From NCBI RefSeq assembly GCF_018343715.1, contig NZ_JAGYPL010000007.1, positions 80,222 through 144,221 of the forward strand: a stretch of DNA of 64,000 bases, written 5' to 3'. Shown in pieces: positions 54,565 through 64,000 of the stretch. The translations under genes and the position numbers were made by a program. The notes below the pieces were generated by a model. That model did no database searches, was not told the DNA's origin, and saw nothing but the letters and a program-made list of their open reading frames with translations. This DNA comes from Bacillus sp. FJAT-49711. GTDB taxonomy: Bacteria > Bacillota > Bacilli > Bacillales > Bacillaceae_C. The stretch's first letter is position 1; every line of letters starts with the position of its first letter.

Positions 54565-55242
54565 TTACTGTTGTTGTCTTTTCCTTAAAATAGCCTCCGC
54601 AAAATAAATATCCTCAGGTGTCGTCAATTTAATATTATCGTAGTCGCTCTCAACGATTTTTACAGGATAGCCGCCTTTTTCTACGAGAGATGCTTCATCT
54701 GTCCCTAAATATCCTTCTAATTTTGCTTGCTCATGTGCGCTTTGTAACACGGAAAAACGAAAAGCTTGTGGAGTTTGTACCTGCCACAAGCTGGATCGGT
54801 CTACCGTTTCAATGACTTTGAGATCAGTTGCTTTTTTAATCGTATCCTTAACTGGAACAGCCGCTATCGCTGCACCTTCTTTCCTCGCACATTCAACGAG
54901 ACTCGATATAGTTTTAGGACGAATAAAAGGTCTAGCTCCATCATGAACAAGAATGATTCCATCTGCCTCAGCGGCTTTCAATCCATTATAAACGCTGTAT
55001 TGCCGCTCGCTGCCACCTAAAACTATGTGAATCTTAGGATAGCGGCTTTGAATATCTTTAAAAAACGGCTCATCATCCGGTTGAATAACGAGAATGATTC
55101 GACTACAATAAGGATCTTTTTCAAAAACATCAAGTGTATGAAGAATAATGGGTCTTCCTGCCAGATTCATCAATAATTTATTATACCCTGCACCCATTCT
55201 CTTCCCAGAACCCGCAGCTGGAATAATCACTTGATAATTCAT
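54565..55242 (-). CDS. ispD: 2-C-methyl-D-erythritol 4-phosphate cytidylyltransferase
   Basis: MEP-pathway enzyme making CDP-ME, 225 aa. Nucleotide loop IPAAGSGKRMGAGYNK, VHDGARPFI and QTPQAF signatures. Starts MNYQVIIPAAG. 36 nt after yacL. Confidence 0.98.
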   Translation of the reverse strand: MNYQVIIPAAGSGKRMGAGYNKLLMNLAGRPIILHTLDVFEKDPYCSRIILVIQPDDEPFFKDIQSRYPKIHIVLGGSERQYSVYNGLKAAEADGIILVHDGARPFIRPKTISSLVECARKEGAAIAAVPVKDTIKKATDLKVIETVDRSSLWQVQTPQAFRFSVLQSAHEQAKLEGYLGTDEASLVEKGGYPVKIVESDYDNIKLTTPEDIYFAEAILRKRQQQ

Positions 55243-55278
55243 TACTTTTACCCCTATTCTCGTTCCCGTTGAACTATA

Positions 55279-56376
55279 TTATAATGCTTTCTCTAATATC
55301 TTGGGCTTCGCAAAAATCATACGTCCAGCCGATGTTTGCAGGACACTTGTCACAATTACATCAATCCGTTTCCCAATGTAATTTCTGCCCTCTTCTACTA
55401 CAATCATCGTCCCATCGTCTAAATAAGCAACACCTTGATTATACTCTTTCCCATCTTTAATCACTTGTACATTTAACTCTTCGCCTGGCAGTACAACAGG
55501 TTTCACTGCATTAGCGAGATCATTGATATTTAATACATTTACGTTTTGAAACTCACATACTTTATTTAAATTATAATCGTTTGTAACTACGACCCCATCT
55601 GTCAATTTCGCTAATTTTATCAGCTTGCTATCCACTTCCTGAATATCCTCAAAATCAATTTCATACATTTCTACCTGAACATCTATTTCTTTTTGAATTC
55701 GATTGAGAATATCAAGGCCCCGTCTTCCTCTATTGCGCTTCAAAGCATCAGATGAATCCGCAATATGCTGAAGCTCCTCCAGAACAAATTGAGGAATGAC
55801 TATTATCCCATCTAAAAATCCAGTTTGGCAAATATCGGCAACACGACCATCAATAATGACACTTGTATCTAATATTTTTAACTGTTTGGCGGGAATCTCT
55901 TTTTCCGTTTCTGATCCATCTGATCCTCTTTTCTTGCCACTGCGATTGATTGAAAAAAGGCTTGTAAGTTCATCACGTTTTTTAAAGCCTACCTGGAATC
56001 CTAAATATCCAAGCAGTAAAGTCAACAAGATTGGAACATACGTATTAATAATAGGTATTTCCATTTGATTAATGGCCAAACCCGCTAAAAATGCGACTAT
56101 TAAACCGAAAGTGAGACCAAGACTACCAAATAAAATGTCTGTAATAGGAGCTTTTACAAGCCGATCCTCGAGCCATTTTACTCCATTGACAATAAAATCA
56201 ACCGCCCAAAAAGTTAATAAATAAAAAATAATTGCACCTATAATAGCTGAAATATACGGATTATTGATTAATGCCACACTATCCAATTTTACCAATTTTA
56301 ATAATTCGGGAATAAGAAAAATCCCAAGGGTCCCGCCGAGTAGTAAAAAACATGCTTGCACAATTCTTTTTAACAT
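55279..56376 (-). CDS. yacL: YacL: membrane PIN-TRAM domain protein
   Basis: 365 aa from ATG 56376 ([20 protein letters not shown]), with AGGAGG eleven bases upstream. Four N-terminal membrane helices, PIN nuclease-like domain from about 170 ([46 protein letters not shown]), and C-terminal TRAM domain. Its function is not established; in B. subtilis it follows disA, which is absent here. Confidence 0.93.
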   Translation of the reverse strand: MLKRIVQACFLLLGGTLGIFLIPELLKLVKLDSVALINNPYISAIIGAIIFYLLTFWAVDFIVNGVKWLEDRLVKAPITDILFGSLGLTFGLIVAFLAGLAINQMEIPIINTYVPILLTLLLGYLGFQVGFKKRDELTSLFSINRSGKKRGSDGSETEKEIPAKQLKILDTSVIIDGRVADICQTGFLDGIIVIPQFVLEELQHIADSSDALKRNRGRRGLDILNRIQKEIDVQVEMYEIDFEDIQEVDSKLIKLAKLTDGVVVTNDYNLNKVCEFQNVNVLNINDLANAVKPVVLPGEELNVQVIKDGKEYNQGVAYLDDGTMIVVEEGRNYIGKRIDVIVTSVLQTSAGRMIFAKPKILEKAL

Positions 56377-56589
56377 ACATTCCTTCACCTCCTTCTTTTA
56401 ATTATGAACAATTAACGCGCTTTAAAACCGTGGGGTTGTAAATATTTTCCTTCGCTAACGTAAGAGCCTCTATAAAATAGGAGTCTTCATTTTAATATAA
56501 CATTATTTGTAAATAATCTCCTTCACCAAAAGGTAGCAATTTTATATATTAATGTCAATTTTGGAGTAGGACAAATAGTCTATTTTTAT
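56377..56589. other. Spacer upstream of yacL where disA is expected
   Basis: AT-rich DNA between yacL and repeat copy E, part of a 374-bp gap to radA. Six-frame reading shows no remnant of a c-di-AMP synthase (no DGA or RHR motif). No clear promoter or terminator was recognised. Confidence 0.7.
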
Positions 56590-56730
56590 AAGAAAGACAC
56601 AAGCGCCGCATTCATCGACATACTAACTTCGGGGCATCAGCCTGAAATAAAGGAAAGCGATGAGTCGGTTATGATGACTCTGATACCTTATTGTAAAGTT
56701 TGCTAGTCGATAGGCGCTGGAGCTGGACAG
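56590..56730 (+). repeat. Dispersed intergenic repeat, copy E, at the disA position
   Basis: About 141 bp, 20 nt after the radA stop codon. Begins AAGAAAGACACAAGCGCCG, ends AGTCGATAGGCGCTGGAGCTGGACAG. The right half matches the other copies well; the middle is diverged and shorter. The left arm still has AGCGCC to pair with GGCGCT. Confidence 0.85.
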
Positions 56731-56750
56731 CCGTTTAAAAATATTATTTT

Positions 56751-58124
56751 CTATGCAAATGCATATTGAAGTGCTTCACCTACAGTATTAACACCAATAA
56801 CCTCAATTCCAGCGGGCACTTTCCATCCCCCTATATTATTGGCCGGTATGATGACTCTTTCAAATCCCAGTTTTGCCGATTCTTGAACACGTTGTTCAAT
56901 TCTCGAAACACGACGCACTTCCCCTGTTAATCCTACTTCACCGATGATGCAATCCGTGGCTCTCGTTTGTTTATCACGAAAGCTAGAGGCAATGCTTGTA
57001 GCAATTGCTAGGTCAATCGCAGGTTCATCCAGCTTCACTCCACCTGCGACTTTTAAATAAGCATCTTGGTTTTGTAATAATAATCCTACTCTTTTTTCTA
57101 AAACTGCCATAATTAATGATACTCGGTTATGATCAATACCCGTTGCCATTCTTCTTGGATTTCCAAAGCTAGTTGGGGAGATTAGTGCCTGAATTTCTAC
57201 TAATACTGGTCTAGTTCCTTCCATGGAGGCAACAACGGTGGAACCGGAAGTGCCTTTCGATCTTTCCTCTAGGAAAATCTCCGATGGATTCGCTACCTCT
57301 TCCAAGCCTGATTCCTTCATTTCAAAAATCCCCATCTCATTAGTCGAACCGAAACGGTTTTTTACAGCACGCAGTATTCTATATGTATGGTGTCTTTCAC
57401 CTTCAAAATAGAGTACAGTATCAACCATATGTTCCAGTAAACGCGGACCTGCAATGGCCCCTTCCTTTGTTACGTGGCCAACTATGAAGATGGCTATACC
57501 TTTCGTTTTCGCAATACGCATTAATTCCGCTGTACATTCTCGGACTTGTGATACACTTCCGGGAGCGGATGTGACCTCTGGATGATAGACGGTTTGAATG
57601 GAGTCTATCACTACAAATTGAGGAGATAAATTTTCAATTGTTTGGTGGATCATTTCTAAATTTGTTTCTGAATAAATATACAGTTCAGGGGATGATACAT
57701 TTAGTCGATCGGCTCTAAGCTTTGTTTGCTTAACAGACTCTTCACCGGAAATATAGAGGACCTTTGGATTTACAGCTGCCAGTTGTGCGGAAACCTGCAG
57801 AAGCAATGTTGATTTACCGATTCCTGGATCGCCGCCGATTAAGATGAGGGACCCTGGGACAACTCCTCCGCCGAGTACACGGTTTAATTCTTTTAATTCT
57901 GTCGTCACACGTGGTTCATTTTCTGTTTCAATTGAAGTGATGGGAGATGCTTTCGAAACTTCTTCAGTTGAGGTATGTTGAAATGATCTTCTTGGCTGTT
58001 TCCCAATTATATCGACTTCTTCAACCATTTGATTCCATTCCCCACAACCGGGGCATCTCCCCATCCACTTAGCTGATTCATACCCGCAAGCTTGACACAT
58101 AAACTTTGTTTTCTTTTTTGCCAT
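56751..58124 (-). CDS. radA: DNA repair protein RadA (Sms)
   Basis: Branch-migration helicase of 457 aa. Zinc finger [19 protein letters not shown], RecA-like core with Walker [13 protein letters not shown], the RadA motif KNRFGSTNE, and C-terminal Lon-protease-like domain. In B. subtilis RadA interacts with and inhibits DisA, normally the next gene; here disA is not next to it. Belongs to the clpC operon group. Confidence 0.98.
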   Translation of the reverse strand: MAKKKTKFMCQACGYESAKWMGRCPGCGEWNQMVEEVDIIGKQPRRSFQHTSTEEVSKASPITSIETENEPRVTTELKELNRVLGGGVVPGSLILIGGDPGIGKSTLLLQVSAQLAAVNPKVLYISGEESVKQTKLRADRLNVSSPELYIYSETNLEMIHQTIENLSPQFVVIDSIQTVYHPEVTSAPGSVSQVRECTAELMRIAKTKGIAIFIVGHVTKEGAIAGPRLLEHMVDTVLYFEGERHHTYRILRAVKNRFGSTNEMGIFEMKESGLEEVANPSEIFLEERSKGTSGSTVVASMEGTRPVLVEIQALISPTSFGNPRRMATGIDHNRVSLIMAVLEKRVGLLLQNQDAYLKVAGGVKLDEPAIDLAIATSIASSFRDKQTRATDCIIGEVGLTGEVRRVSRIEQRVQESAKLGFERVIIPANNIGGWKVPAGIEVIGVNTVGEALQYAFA

Positions 58125-58380
58125 CTTTTTCTCCCTCTTTTAATATAAGCCCTTTTCCCAGCCATTGTTGTTATTTGCTTTAAATATTAATAGTGAGAAA
58201 TACATTCTATTCCTTGGAGACTGATATTAAAAGCTCCATAAGAACTTCAAAACTTCCTTATTAAGGATAAAAGCCGGCTTTTTGGGCTTGTACAAACAAT
58301 AAATTCCCTTAATATAAAACGAATGACCCGCCGCTTAGGTTTCAAAAAAAATGAAAGACGCCTGAACAACTAAGAAACAA
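58125..58380. other. Gene-free spacer between clpC terminator and radA
   Basis: No gene. It includes a perfect short palindrome AAAAGCCGGCTTTT near 58267, too compact to be a terminator stem. A separate radA promoter is likely because of the clpC terminator, but I could not pick a convincing one. Confidence 0.5.
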
Positions 58381-58413
58381 CCAGGGTACACATTAAAAAT
58401 CAGTGTACCCTGG
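58381..58413 (-). terminator. Terminator of the ctsR-mcsA-mcsB-clpC operon
   Basis: 11-bp perfect stem CCAGGGTACAC / GTGTACCCTGG with 11-nt loop, followed on the minus strand by TTGTTTCTT, about 75 nt past the clpC stop. Confidence 0.75.
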
Positions 58414-58485
58414 CTTTTTGCTTAAGCAACTTCTGCTGAACTTATATTTGCTTTAACAAAAATACCTTCTCCTTAAATTAGCTCT

Positions 58486-60930
58486 TTACGAGATGGATTT
58501 TTCAGCTGATTTTTCAGTCGATTTTACTGTAAACTCTCCCTTTTCAACATCAATCAAAATATGTTGCCCTGTTGAAATATTACCTTTTAGTAATTCCTCT
58601 GATAAGCGATCTTCTATAAATTTCTGAATCGCCCTTCTTAGTGGACGTGCTCCATATTCAGGGTCAAAGCCCTCATCTGTAATTTTTTCTTTTGCTGCAT
58701 CCGTCATTTCCAAATCCATTTCCTGCTCTTTTAGCCGCTTCATTAATTGTTCCGCCATAAGTGTAACAATTTCTTTCAAGTGCGGCTTTTCAAGAGCATG
58801 GAAAACAATAATTTCATCGACACGATTCAAGAATTCCGGACGGAAGGCTTTTTTCAATTCTTCCATTACTTTGCTCTTCATGTCTTTGTAATCTTGTTCA
58901 CCGTCTTGAATACTGAATCCAACATACTTATTCCGTTTTAAAGATTCAGCCCCAACGTTTGAAGTTAAAATTAACACGGTATTCCTAAAGTCAACCGTTC
59001 TACCTTTAGAGTCAGTAAGGCGTCCATCTTCTAAAACTTGCAGCAAAATATTGAATACATCAGGGTGAGCTTTTTCAATTTCATCAAGCAATATGACTGA
59101 ATATGGTTTCCTTCTTACTTTTTCAGTTAACTGCCCGCCCTCTTCAAATCCGACATAGCCTGGAGGAGAGCCGACTAATCTTGAGGTTGAATGTTTCTCC
59201 ATATACTCAGACATATCGATCCGGATCATCGCATCTTCATCACCGAACATCGCTTCTGCCAAGGCTCTAGCAAGTTCCGTCTTACCAACACCGGTCGGTC
59301 CTAAGAAAATAAATGAACCTATTGGTCGTTTCGGATCCTTTAAACCTGCTCTTGCTCTACGAACTGCCTTCGCTACTGACTTTACCGCTTCTTCCTGGCC
59401 AATGACTCGAGAATGTAAAATTTCTTCCAAGTTCAACAATTTTTCAGTTTCTGTTGCTGCAAGCTTGGAGACTGGGATTCCAGTCCAGCTAGATACTACA
59501 TGGGCAATATCATCGACTGTCACTTCACTATTTTCCTGGCCTTGTTTTTCTTTCCACGTTTTCTTTGTTTCTTCTAGCTCTTCACGAAGACGCTGTTCCG
59601 AATCACGAAGGGAAGCGGCTTTTTCAAACTCTTGACTTTGAACGGCTGCATCTTTTTCCTTGCGAATCGACTCGAGTTTCACTTCAAGCTCTTTCAAGTT
59701 TGGAGGAGTTGTATACGAGCGAAGACGAACCTTCGAACCCGCCTCATCGATCAAATCAATCGCTTTATCTGGTAAAAAGCGGTCGGATATATAACGATCT
59801 GACAATTTTACAGCTGCTTCAATCGCTTCATCTGTAATCGAAACACGGTGGTGCGCCTCATATCGATCCCTTAAGCCTTCTAAAATTTGAATCGATTCTT
59901 CTGCTGTCGGTTCGTCAACTTGAATCGGTTGGAAACGACGTTCTAGTGCAGCGTCCTTTTCAATATATTTTCGATATTCATCAAGTGTCGTAGCACCAAT
60001 ACATTGCAATTCTCCACGTGCTAAAGACGGTTTTAATATATTGGAAGCATCGATTGCACCTTCTGCCCCGCCAGCCCCAATTAATGTATGAAGCTCATCT
60101 ATAAATAAAATGATATTTCCTGCTTGGCGAATTTCATCCATTACTTTCTTAAGGCGATCTTCAAATTCACCGCGATATTTTGTTCCAGCTACCACGGTTC
60201 CCATATCGAGTGTCATTACTCGTTTATCACGCAAAATCTCCGGAACTTCATTTTGGATAATTTGCTGCGCAAGCCCTTCTGCAATCGCTGTTTTACCAAC
60301 TCCAGGCTCTCCAATCAGAACAGGATTGTTTTTCGTCCGTCTGCTTAATACTTCAATGACCCTTTGAATTTCCTTATTTCGACCAATCACAGGGTCAAGG
60401 CTACCCTCTCTAGCAATGGCGGTTAAATCACGAGCAAGACCATCCAATGTCGGTGTGCTGGCACTGGATGAGCCTCCTCCATGATTATTAGCCTCATTGC
60501 TCCCTAAAAGCTGAAGCACTTGTTGGCGGGCTTTGTTTAAGCTAACCCCTAGATTATTTAATACACGGGCCGCTACACCTTCTCCTTCACGGATTAAGCC
60601 TAATAGAATATGTTCTGTGCCAACATAAGAATGGCCTAATTTTCTCGCTTCATCCATAGAAAGCTCAATTACTTTTTTTGCTCTCGGTGTATAGTGAATA
60701 TTTTGGGAAGTATCTTGGCCGCGCCCAATTAAATTCTCTACCTCTTTTTGGATCTTCTCAGGTCCTAATGCAAGACCATATAAAGCTTTGGCAGCAATTC
60801 CTTCGCCTTCTCTTACTAGCCCAAGCAGAATATGCTCAGTACCGATATTACTATGTCCAAGACGGATTGCCTCCTCTTGTGACAGCGCCAATACTTTTTG
60901 TGCTCTCTCAGTAAAACGTCCAAACATCAT
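58486..60930 (-). CDS. clpC: ATP-dependent Clp protease ATPase subunit ClpC
   Basis: HSP100 unfoldase, 814 aa. Two N-domain repeats, D1 with Walker A GEPGVGKT, the M-domain with a UVR segment ([18 protein letters not shown]), and D2 with GPTGVGKT. The N-domain binds phospho-arginine tags put on proteins by McsB, delivering them to Clp[13 protein letters not shown] start; 11 nt after mcsB. Confidence 0.99.
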   Translation of the reverse strand: MMFGRFTERAQKVLALSQEEAIRLGHSNIGTEHILLGLVREGEGIAAKALYGLALGPEKIQKEVENLIGRGQDTSQNIHYTPRAKKVIELSMDEARKLGHSYVGTEHILLGLIREGEGVAARVLNNLGVSLNKARQQVLQLLGSNEANNHGGGSSSASTPTLDGLARDLTAIAREGSLDPVIGRNKEIQRVIEVLSRRTKNNPVLIGEPGVGKTAIAEGLAQQIIQNEVPEILRDKRVMTLDMGTVVAGTKYRGEFEDRLKKVMDEIRQAGNIILFIDELHTLIGAGGAEGAIDASNILKPSLARGELQCIGATTLDEYRKYIEKDAALERRFQPIQVDEPTAEESIQILEGLRDRYEAHHRVSITDEAIEAAVKLSDRYISDRFLPDKAIDLIDEAGSKVRLRSYTTPPNLKELEVKLESIRKEKDAAVQSQEFEKAASLRDSEQRLREELEETKKTWKEKQGQENSEVTVDDIAHVVSSWTGIPVSKLAATETEKLLNLEEILHSRVIGQEEAVKSVAKAVRRARAGLKDPKRPIGSFIFLGPTGVGKTELARALAEAMFGDEDAMIRIDMSEYMEKHSTSRLVGSPPGYVGFEEGGQLTEKVRRKPYSVILLDEIEKAHPDVFNILLQVLEDGRLTDSKGRTVDFRNTVLILTSNVGAESLKRNKYVGFSIQDGEQDYKDMKSKVMEELKKAFRPEFLNRVDEIIVFHALEKPHLKEIVTLMAEQLMKRLKEQEMDLEMTDAAKEKITDEGFDPEYGARPLRRAIQKFIEDRLSEELLKGNISTGQHILIDVEKGEFTVKSTEKSAEKSIS

Positions 60931-60941
60931 ACGATCTCCTC

Positions 60942-62015
60942 CTAGCTATCTTTCTCTTCGAGTTTTAAACGCTCACGAATAAATGTGGCTCTTTTAATAT
61001 CACGCTCAGCCGGACGGAGGGGACCGCCAGCATATTGTTGTAAAAATCCAGGCTGTGTTAAAATCATTAATTCGTTGAGAATATTTTTTGATAAATGCTT
61101 TATATACCCTGTATCTATGCCCAATCTTACATCGGATAAACATTCAGCAGCCTCTTTTGTTTCTATAACTCGGCTGTTCGCTAAAATTCCGTATGATCGA
61201 AATACTCTATCCTCTAATTGTATGTTCGATGTCTTTACTAATGCTTCCCTAGCCGACCTTTCCTGAGCAATAATCTGTTGGACGACACTTGTTAAATCTC
61301 CTACGATGTCTTCCTCAGATTTTCCAAGCGTGATTTGGTTGGATATTTGAAAAATATTGCCCAAGGCTTCACTACCTTCTCCATAAATCCCTCTCACGAC
61401 AAGTCCTAGTTGGTTTATCGCAGGTATGATACGATTCATTTGCCTTGTTAAAATTAAGGCAGGAAGGTGAACCATGACAGAAGCCCTTAGCCCTGTTCCA
61501 ACATTCGTCGGACAACTCGTTAAATATCCAAGATTTTCATCAAAAGCATAGTCTACCTTTTCTTCTAATAAATCATCTATCGCGTTGGCACTTTCCAAAG
61601 CCTCATTTATTTGCAGTCCCGGAAATAAACATTGAATTCTTATATGGTCTTCTTCATTAACCATAATACTGATGTCTTCATTTTCCGATAATATGACGGC
61701 GCTATGAGCAGCATTTTCCGCGAGGCGAGGACTAATTAAATGTTTTTCTACAAGAACTCTCTTTTGCAATGATTTTAAATCCTCAATTTCCAAAAATTCC
61801 ATTGCTCCGTATGATTGAAATAAATTAGAGTCCGTTAAGCCTTTAACTTGATTAATAATTTCCCTTGCTTCTTCATTACTAAACAATGTTGGAAATTTAG
61901 ACTTTCGAAAATTCCTTGCAAGTCGGATACGGGAACTTAAAATAATGTCTGAATCAGGGCCTTCCGCACTCATCCATGAGCTGACTGCTTTGTTTAAAAA
62001 CTTTTCTAGATTCAT
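60942..62015 (-). CDS. mcsB: Protein arginine kinase McsB
   Basis: 357 aa phosphagen-kinase-fold enzyme that phosphorylates arginine in CtsR and misfolded proteins. Nucleotide-site [12 protein letters not shown], active-site loop [14 protein letters not shown], substrate loop [13 protein letters not shown], and the C-terminal [13 protein letters not shown]. Its ATG overlaps the mcsA stop by 4 nt, which suits a stable McsA-McsB complex. Confidence 0.98.
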   Translation of the reverse strand: MNLEKFLNKAVSSWMSAEGPDSDIILSSRIRLARNFRKSKFPTLFSNEEAREIINQVKGLTDSNLFQSYGAMEFLEIEDLKSLQKRVLVEKHLISPRLAENAAHSAVILSENEDISIMVNEEDHIRIQCLFPGLQINEALESANAIDDLLEEKVDYAFDENLGYLTSCPTNVGTGLRASVMVHLPALILTRQMNRIIPAINQLGLVVRGIYGEGSEALGNIFQISNQITLGKSEEDIVGDLTSVVQQIIAQERSAREALVKTSNIQLEDRVFRSYGILANSRVIETKEAAECLSDVRLGIDTGYIKHLSKNILNELMILTQPGFLQQYAGGPLRPAERDIKRATFIRERLKLEEKDS

Positions 62016-62557
62016 GGTCTTCCCTCCTCATTCAACTCCGTATTTTCGAGGGAACGTATTTGGTCGCGTATAACGGCAGCTTCTTCAAACTCTTCCTTAG
62101 CAATTAAGGAACGCAGCTCTTCTTTTAGTGTTTGAATCTGCTTTTTAATATGGATAGATCCCCCAATCCTTTTTGGGACCTTTCCACCATGTTTTATATT
62201 GCCGCTATGGAGCCTTTTAAGGATTGGTGCCATCTGATCCTTAAAAGCATCATAACAATTTGCACAGCCAAATCGGCCAATATTTATAAATTGCTGAAAC
62301 GTCATTTTACATACTTCACAATGAACAATTTGCTCAGATGGAGAAGGCTGCGATTTAGCCTGTTGAAAAGTAGGATCAAAATTCAAAAGACCTGCAAGTA
62401 AGTCATTAAATGAAAAACCCCCTGCGCCATCCAACATGAACATTTCGCCTTTTTCCTGCGCACATTTTTCGCAAAGTTGGATCGTTGTTTTTTCACCATT
62501 TACGACTTTTGTAAAATGCATCGTAGCAGGTCTTTCTTTGCACTCTTGGCATATCAT
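62012..62557 (-). CDS. mcsA: McsB activator McsA
   Basis: 181 aa from ATG 62557 ([20 protein letters not shown]); 16 in-frame codons upstream overlap ctsR and are not coding. Two zinc modules (CQEC ... CEKC; CEVC ... CANC) and a C-terminal UVR motif ([17 protein letters not shown]). Activates McsB kinase and modulates CtsR. 16 nt after ctsR. Confidence 0.96.
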   Translation of the reverse strand: MICQECKERPATMHFTKVVNGEKTTIQLCEKCAQEKGEMFMLDGAGGFSFNDLLAGLLNFDPTFQQAKSQPSPSEQIVHCEVCKMTFQQFINIGRFGCANCYDAFKDQMAPILKRLHSGNIKHGGKVPKRIGGSIHIKKQIQTLKEELRSLIAKEEFEEAAVIRDQIRSLENTELNEEGRP

Positions 62558-62573
62558 CACCTTCACCTTACCT

Positions 62574-63038
62574 TTAATCGTATTTAATAGCCTGAAGCAT
62601 GGCAATAAGAATTCTAGCTCTCATTTCATCACGTTCTGGCAAGTCAAGATATATAACAGTACGATCGATAACACTTAGCATTAATTTTGCTTCTTTCCTC
62701 GTAATGACCCTCTCATCCAAAAGCCGAAAAATGATATCCTGTGCACTAGTTTGAGAAATATTTCTTCCAACAAGCGCCGCTAACTGGTCAATAAGATGAG
62801 CTTTCGTGTGCGTCTTTACTCTCGTAATCCGGATATAACCTCCTCCCCCTCTTTTACTTTCAACCATATACCCTCTTTCAATCGTAAAGCGAGTATTTAT
62901 AACGTAGTTAATCTGGGAAGGAACGCACTGAAATTTATCGGCGATTTCACTTCTTTTAATTTCAACAATCTCCGATTCACTTAATTCAAGCACTTTTTTT
63001 AAATAACTTTCAATTACATCGGATATATTCCGCATCAT
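62574..63038 (-). CDS. ctsR: Transcriptional repressor CtsR
   Basis: 154 aa class III heat-shock repressor, dimeric winged helix: SEIADKFQCVPSQINYVINT recognition region and the glycine-rich wing SKRGGGGYIRI that senses heat. Starts at tandem ATGs (63038/63035) after AAGGAGGTG. First gene of the operon and controlled by its own operator. Confidence 0.97.
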   Translation of the reverse strand: MMRNISDVIESYLKKVLELSESEIVEIKRSEIADKFQCVPSQINYVINTRFTIERGYMVESKRGGGGYIRITRVKTHTKAHLIDQLAALVGRNISQTSAQDIIFRLLDERVITRKEAKLMLSVIDRTVIYLDLPERDEMRARILIAMLQAIKYD

Positions 63039-63067
63039 CAAGACACCTCCTTGAAACGACGCTTGAC

Positions 63068-63084
63068 TTTGACTATATTTGACT
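63068..63084 (-). promoter_or_regulatory. CtsR operator
   Basis: Minus strand AGTCAAATATAGTCAAA: two AGTCAAA heptads three bases apart, a perfect fit to the known RGTCAAANANRGTCAAA site. A third partial heptad (GTCAAG) follows. It overlaps the expected transcription start of the ctsR operon, so binding blocks RNA polymerase. Confidence 0.95.
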
Positions 63085-63086
63085 TA

Positions 63087-63116
63087 ATTATACAAGAGGG
63101 TGCGTATAAAATGCAA
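63087..63116 (-). promoter_or_regulatory. Promoter of ctsR-mcsA-mcsB-clpC
   Basis: Minus-strand -35 TTGCAT (63116-63111), 18-bp spacer, -10 TATAAT (63092-63087), immediately upstream of the CtsR site. No sigma-B type promoter was recognised. Confidence 0.75.
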
Positions 63117-63309
63117 TTGTCTATTCCCAACATTATTTTATCCATGTGGAAAAAAAACGAAACCACTTAATAGGTGGTCATGAAGATTTTTAAGGTTAAA
63201 AACGTACAGCTGTGACGTGATTTGGAGATGCGTGGCATATTTGTGACAAAATTTTAAATAAAGCTATCATAATAACTGAATGTTGATTTCACTGTATTTG
63301 AAAAATAGA

Positions 63310-63486
63310 CGGATAAATTCCGTTTAAATTGTGAAATACCGATATTTTTTGAAAAATAGGAGTAGGTTTTCCACTTATCCTAACTTAATCCTTGGAATTT
63401 GTCCTATTTAGAGTAGTTAACCGGAATATCTCCGCTTATATCTGCCTCTTAAGCCTTCACTATATACAATAGCCGGAAATTTTCCG
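63310..63486. repeat. Second cluster of CGGA-N5-TCCG palindromes
   Basis: CGGATAAATTCCG (63310-63322), CGGAATATCTCCG (63422-63434), CGGAAATTTTCCG (63474-63486), in the spacer between ctsR and the 5S remnant. Same 13-bp geometry as at 6099-6224; the 63422 copy also shares the CTTAT flank. The rest of 63117-63544 shows nothing else recognisable. Confidence 0.7.
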
Positions 63487-63544
63487 CCTACGAATTCTCA
63501 TATCTACACGAAAATCAGCAATTAATAATAACTCTTAAGTAAAC

Positions 63545-63570
63545 AAAAAAACACCCTCATTTGAGAGTGT
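63545..63570 (-). terminator. Terminator after the 5S remnant
   Basis: Minus-strand ACACTCTC (63570-63563), loop AAAT, GAGGGTGT (63558-63551), then seven T. Related in sequence to the terminator at 63827, consistent with duplication of a 5S-plus-terminator unit. Confidence 0.85.
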
Positions 63571-63578
63571 CCTTATTT

Positions 63579-63700
63579 GCCTGGCAACGTCCTGCTCTTG
63601 CAAGGGGAGACCCCTTACTACCATCGGCGCGCGAGCTTAACTTCCGTGTTCGCGCTGCGGATCACGATGACCGGCGAATCTCTTCGTCATCCGCGTTCGC
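63579..63700 (-). pseudogene. Chimeric 5S rRNA remnant
   Basis: The 3' half is identical to the neighbouring 5S gene for 52 nt (63579-63630), then differs by a short change and matches again at 63634-63652 (AGCTTAACTTCCGTGTTCG on the plus strand). Upstream of that the normal 5' half is missing and replaced by GC-rich DNA that forms its own hairpin (CGGAT.GACGA with TCGT.ATCCG). The acceptor stem of 5S cannot form, so it is unlikely to be functional. Confidence 0.7.
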
Positions 63701-63826
63701 TCGATTCTCATGGGCATAGCCCATTGCGAGTCTCTCTCCCTTGATTCCTCGATCTTCTTGTTCCTCCTGACCCTCGCTTACATTGTGTGCGCTTCTTCTT
63801 TGATGCCTTCGGCATCTCTAACAGAT

Positions 63827-63855
63827 AAAAAAAGACATCCTCATTTGAGAATGTC
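63827..63855 (-). terminator. Terminator after 5S rRNA
   Basis: Minus-strand GACATTCTC (63855-63847), loop AAAT, GAGGATGTC (63842-63834), then seven T, 7 nt past the 5S 3' end. Probably ends the ribosomal RNA operon whose 16S and 23S genes lie beyond the window. Confidence 0.85.
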
Positions 63856-63862
63856 TTAAATT

Positions 63863-63978
<116 letters not shown>

Positions 63979-64000
63979 CAAGTATTCAGTTAAGAGAAAT

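Noticed and set aside
58267..58280. Palindrome AAAAGCCGGCTTTT as a terminator
   Set aside because: The stem has no loop space and folds poorly; the real clpC terminator is at 58381-58413.

Overview
The window comes from a low-to-moderate G+C Firmicute of the family Bacillaceae (Bacillus in the broad sense). The evidence is the gene order: read along the minus strand from the right it runs 5S rRNA, ctsR-mcsA-mcsB-clpC-radA, yacL-ispD-ispF-gltX-[Cys T-box]-cysE-cysS-mrnC-rlmB-yacP-sigH-rpmG-secE-nusG-rplKA-rplJL-ybxB-rpoBC-rplGB-rpsLG-fusA-tuf, then the S10/spc/alpha ribosomal clusters to rplQ, then ecfA1-ecfA2-ecfT-truA-rplM-rpsI. This is the Bacillus subtilis order almost gene for gene, and protein lengths match. 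Genus or species cannot be fixed from the sequence alone.

Layout. Positions 1-6300 are accessory. They hold a five-gene minus-strand operon (unknown membrane protein, CcdA-like thiol transporter, ResA-like thioredoxin, response regulator, sensor kinase cut by the window edge), a gene-poor stretch with a large nested palindrome, and a decayed flavin amine oxidase. Positions 6300-26420 are rpsI to rpsJ, the translation core with SecY, Adk, Map, RNA polymerase alpha and the ECF vitamin-transporter energy module. Positions 26570-30300 are a plus-strand mntABCD-type metal ABC transporter placed between rpsJ and tuf, the only intact plus-strand genes in the window. Positions 30394-46131 hold tuf, fusA, rpsG, rpsL, the L7Ae-like protein, rpoC, rpoB and the L7/L12 stalk genes. 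Positions 46294-63041 hold nusG to ctsR: sigma-H, RNA-processing enzymes, Cys/Glu tRNA synthetases, MEP isoprenoid enzymes and the McsAB/ClpC stress regulon. The right edge has one full 5S rRNA and one chimeric 5S remnant.

Regulatory features read directly: promoters for rplM, rpsJ, mntA, rpoB, rplJ, rplK and ctsR; a cysteine T-box before cysE; L10-, L13- and S10-type leaders; a CtsR operator; a MntR-like operator; and several intrinsic terminators.

The least expected content is between the genes. A roughly 140-155 bp dispersed repeat with paired ends occurs five times, plus one internally deleted remnant. One copy lies between rplJ and rplL and supplies the rplJ stop codon. One separates the cysteine T-box from cysE. 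One occupies the radA-yacL junction, where disA is normally found and is missing. A second short motif, CGGA-N5-TCCG, occurs six times in two gene-free spacers near opposite ends of the window.
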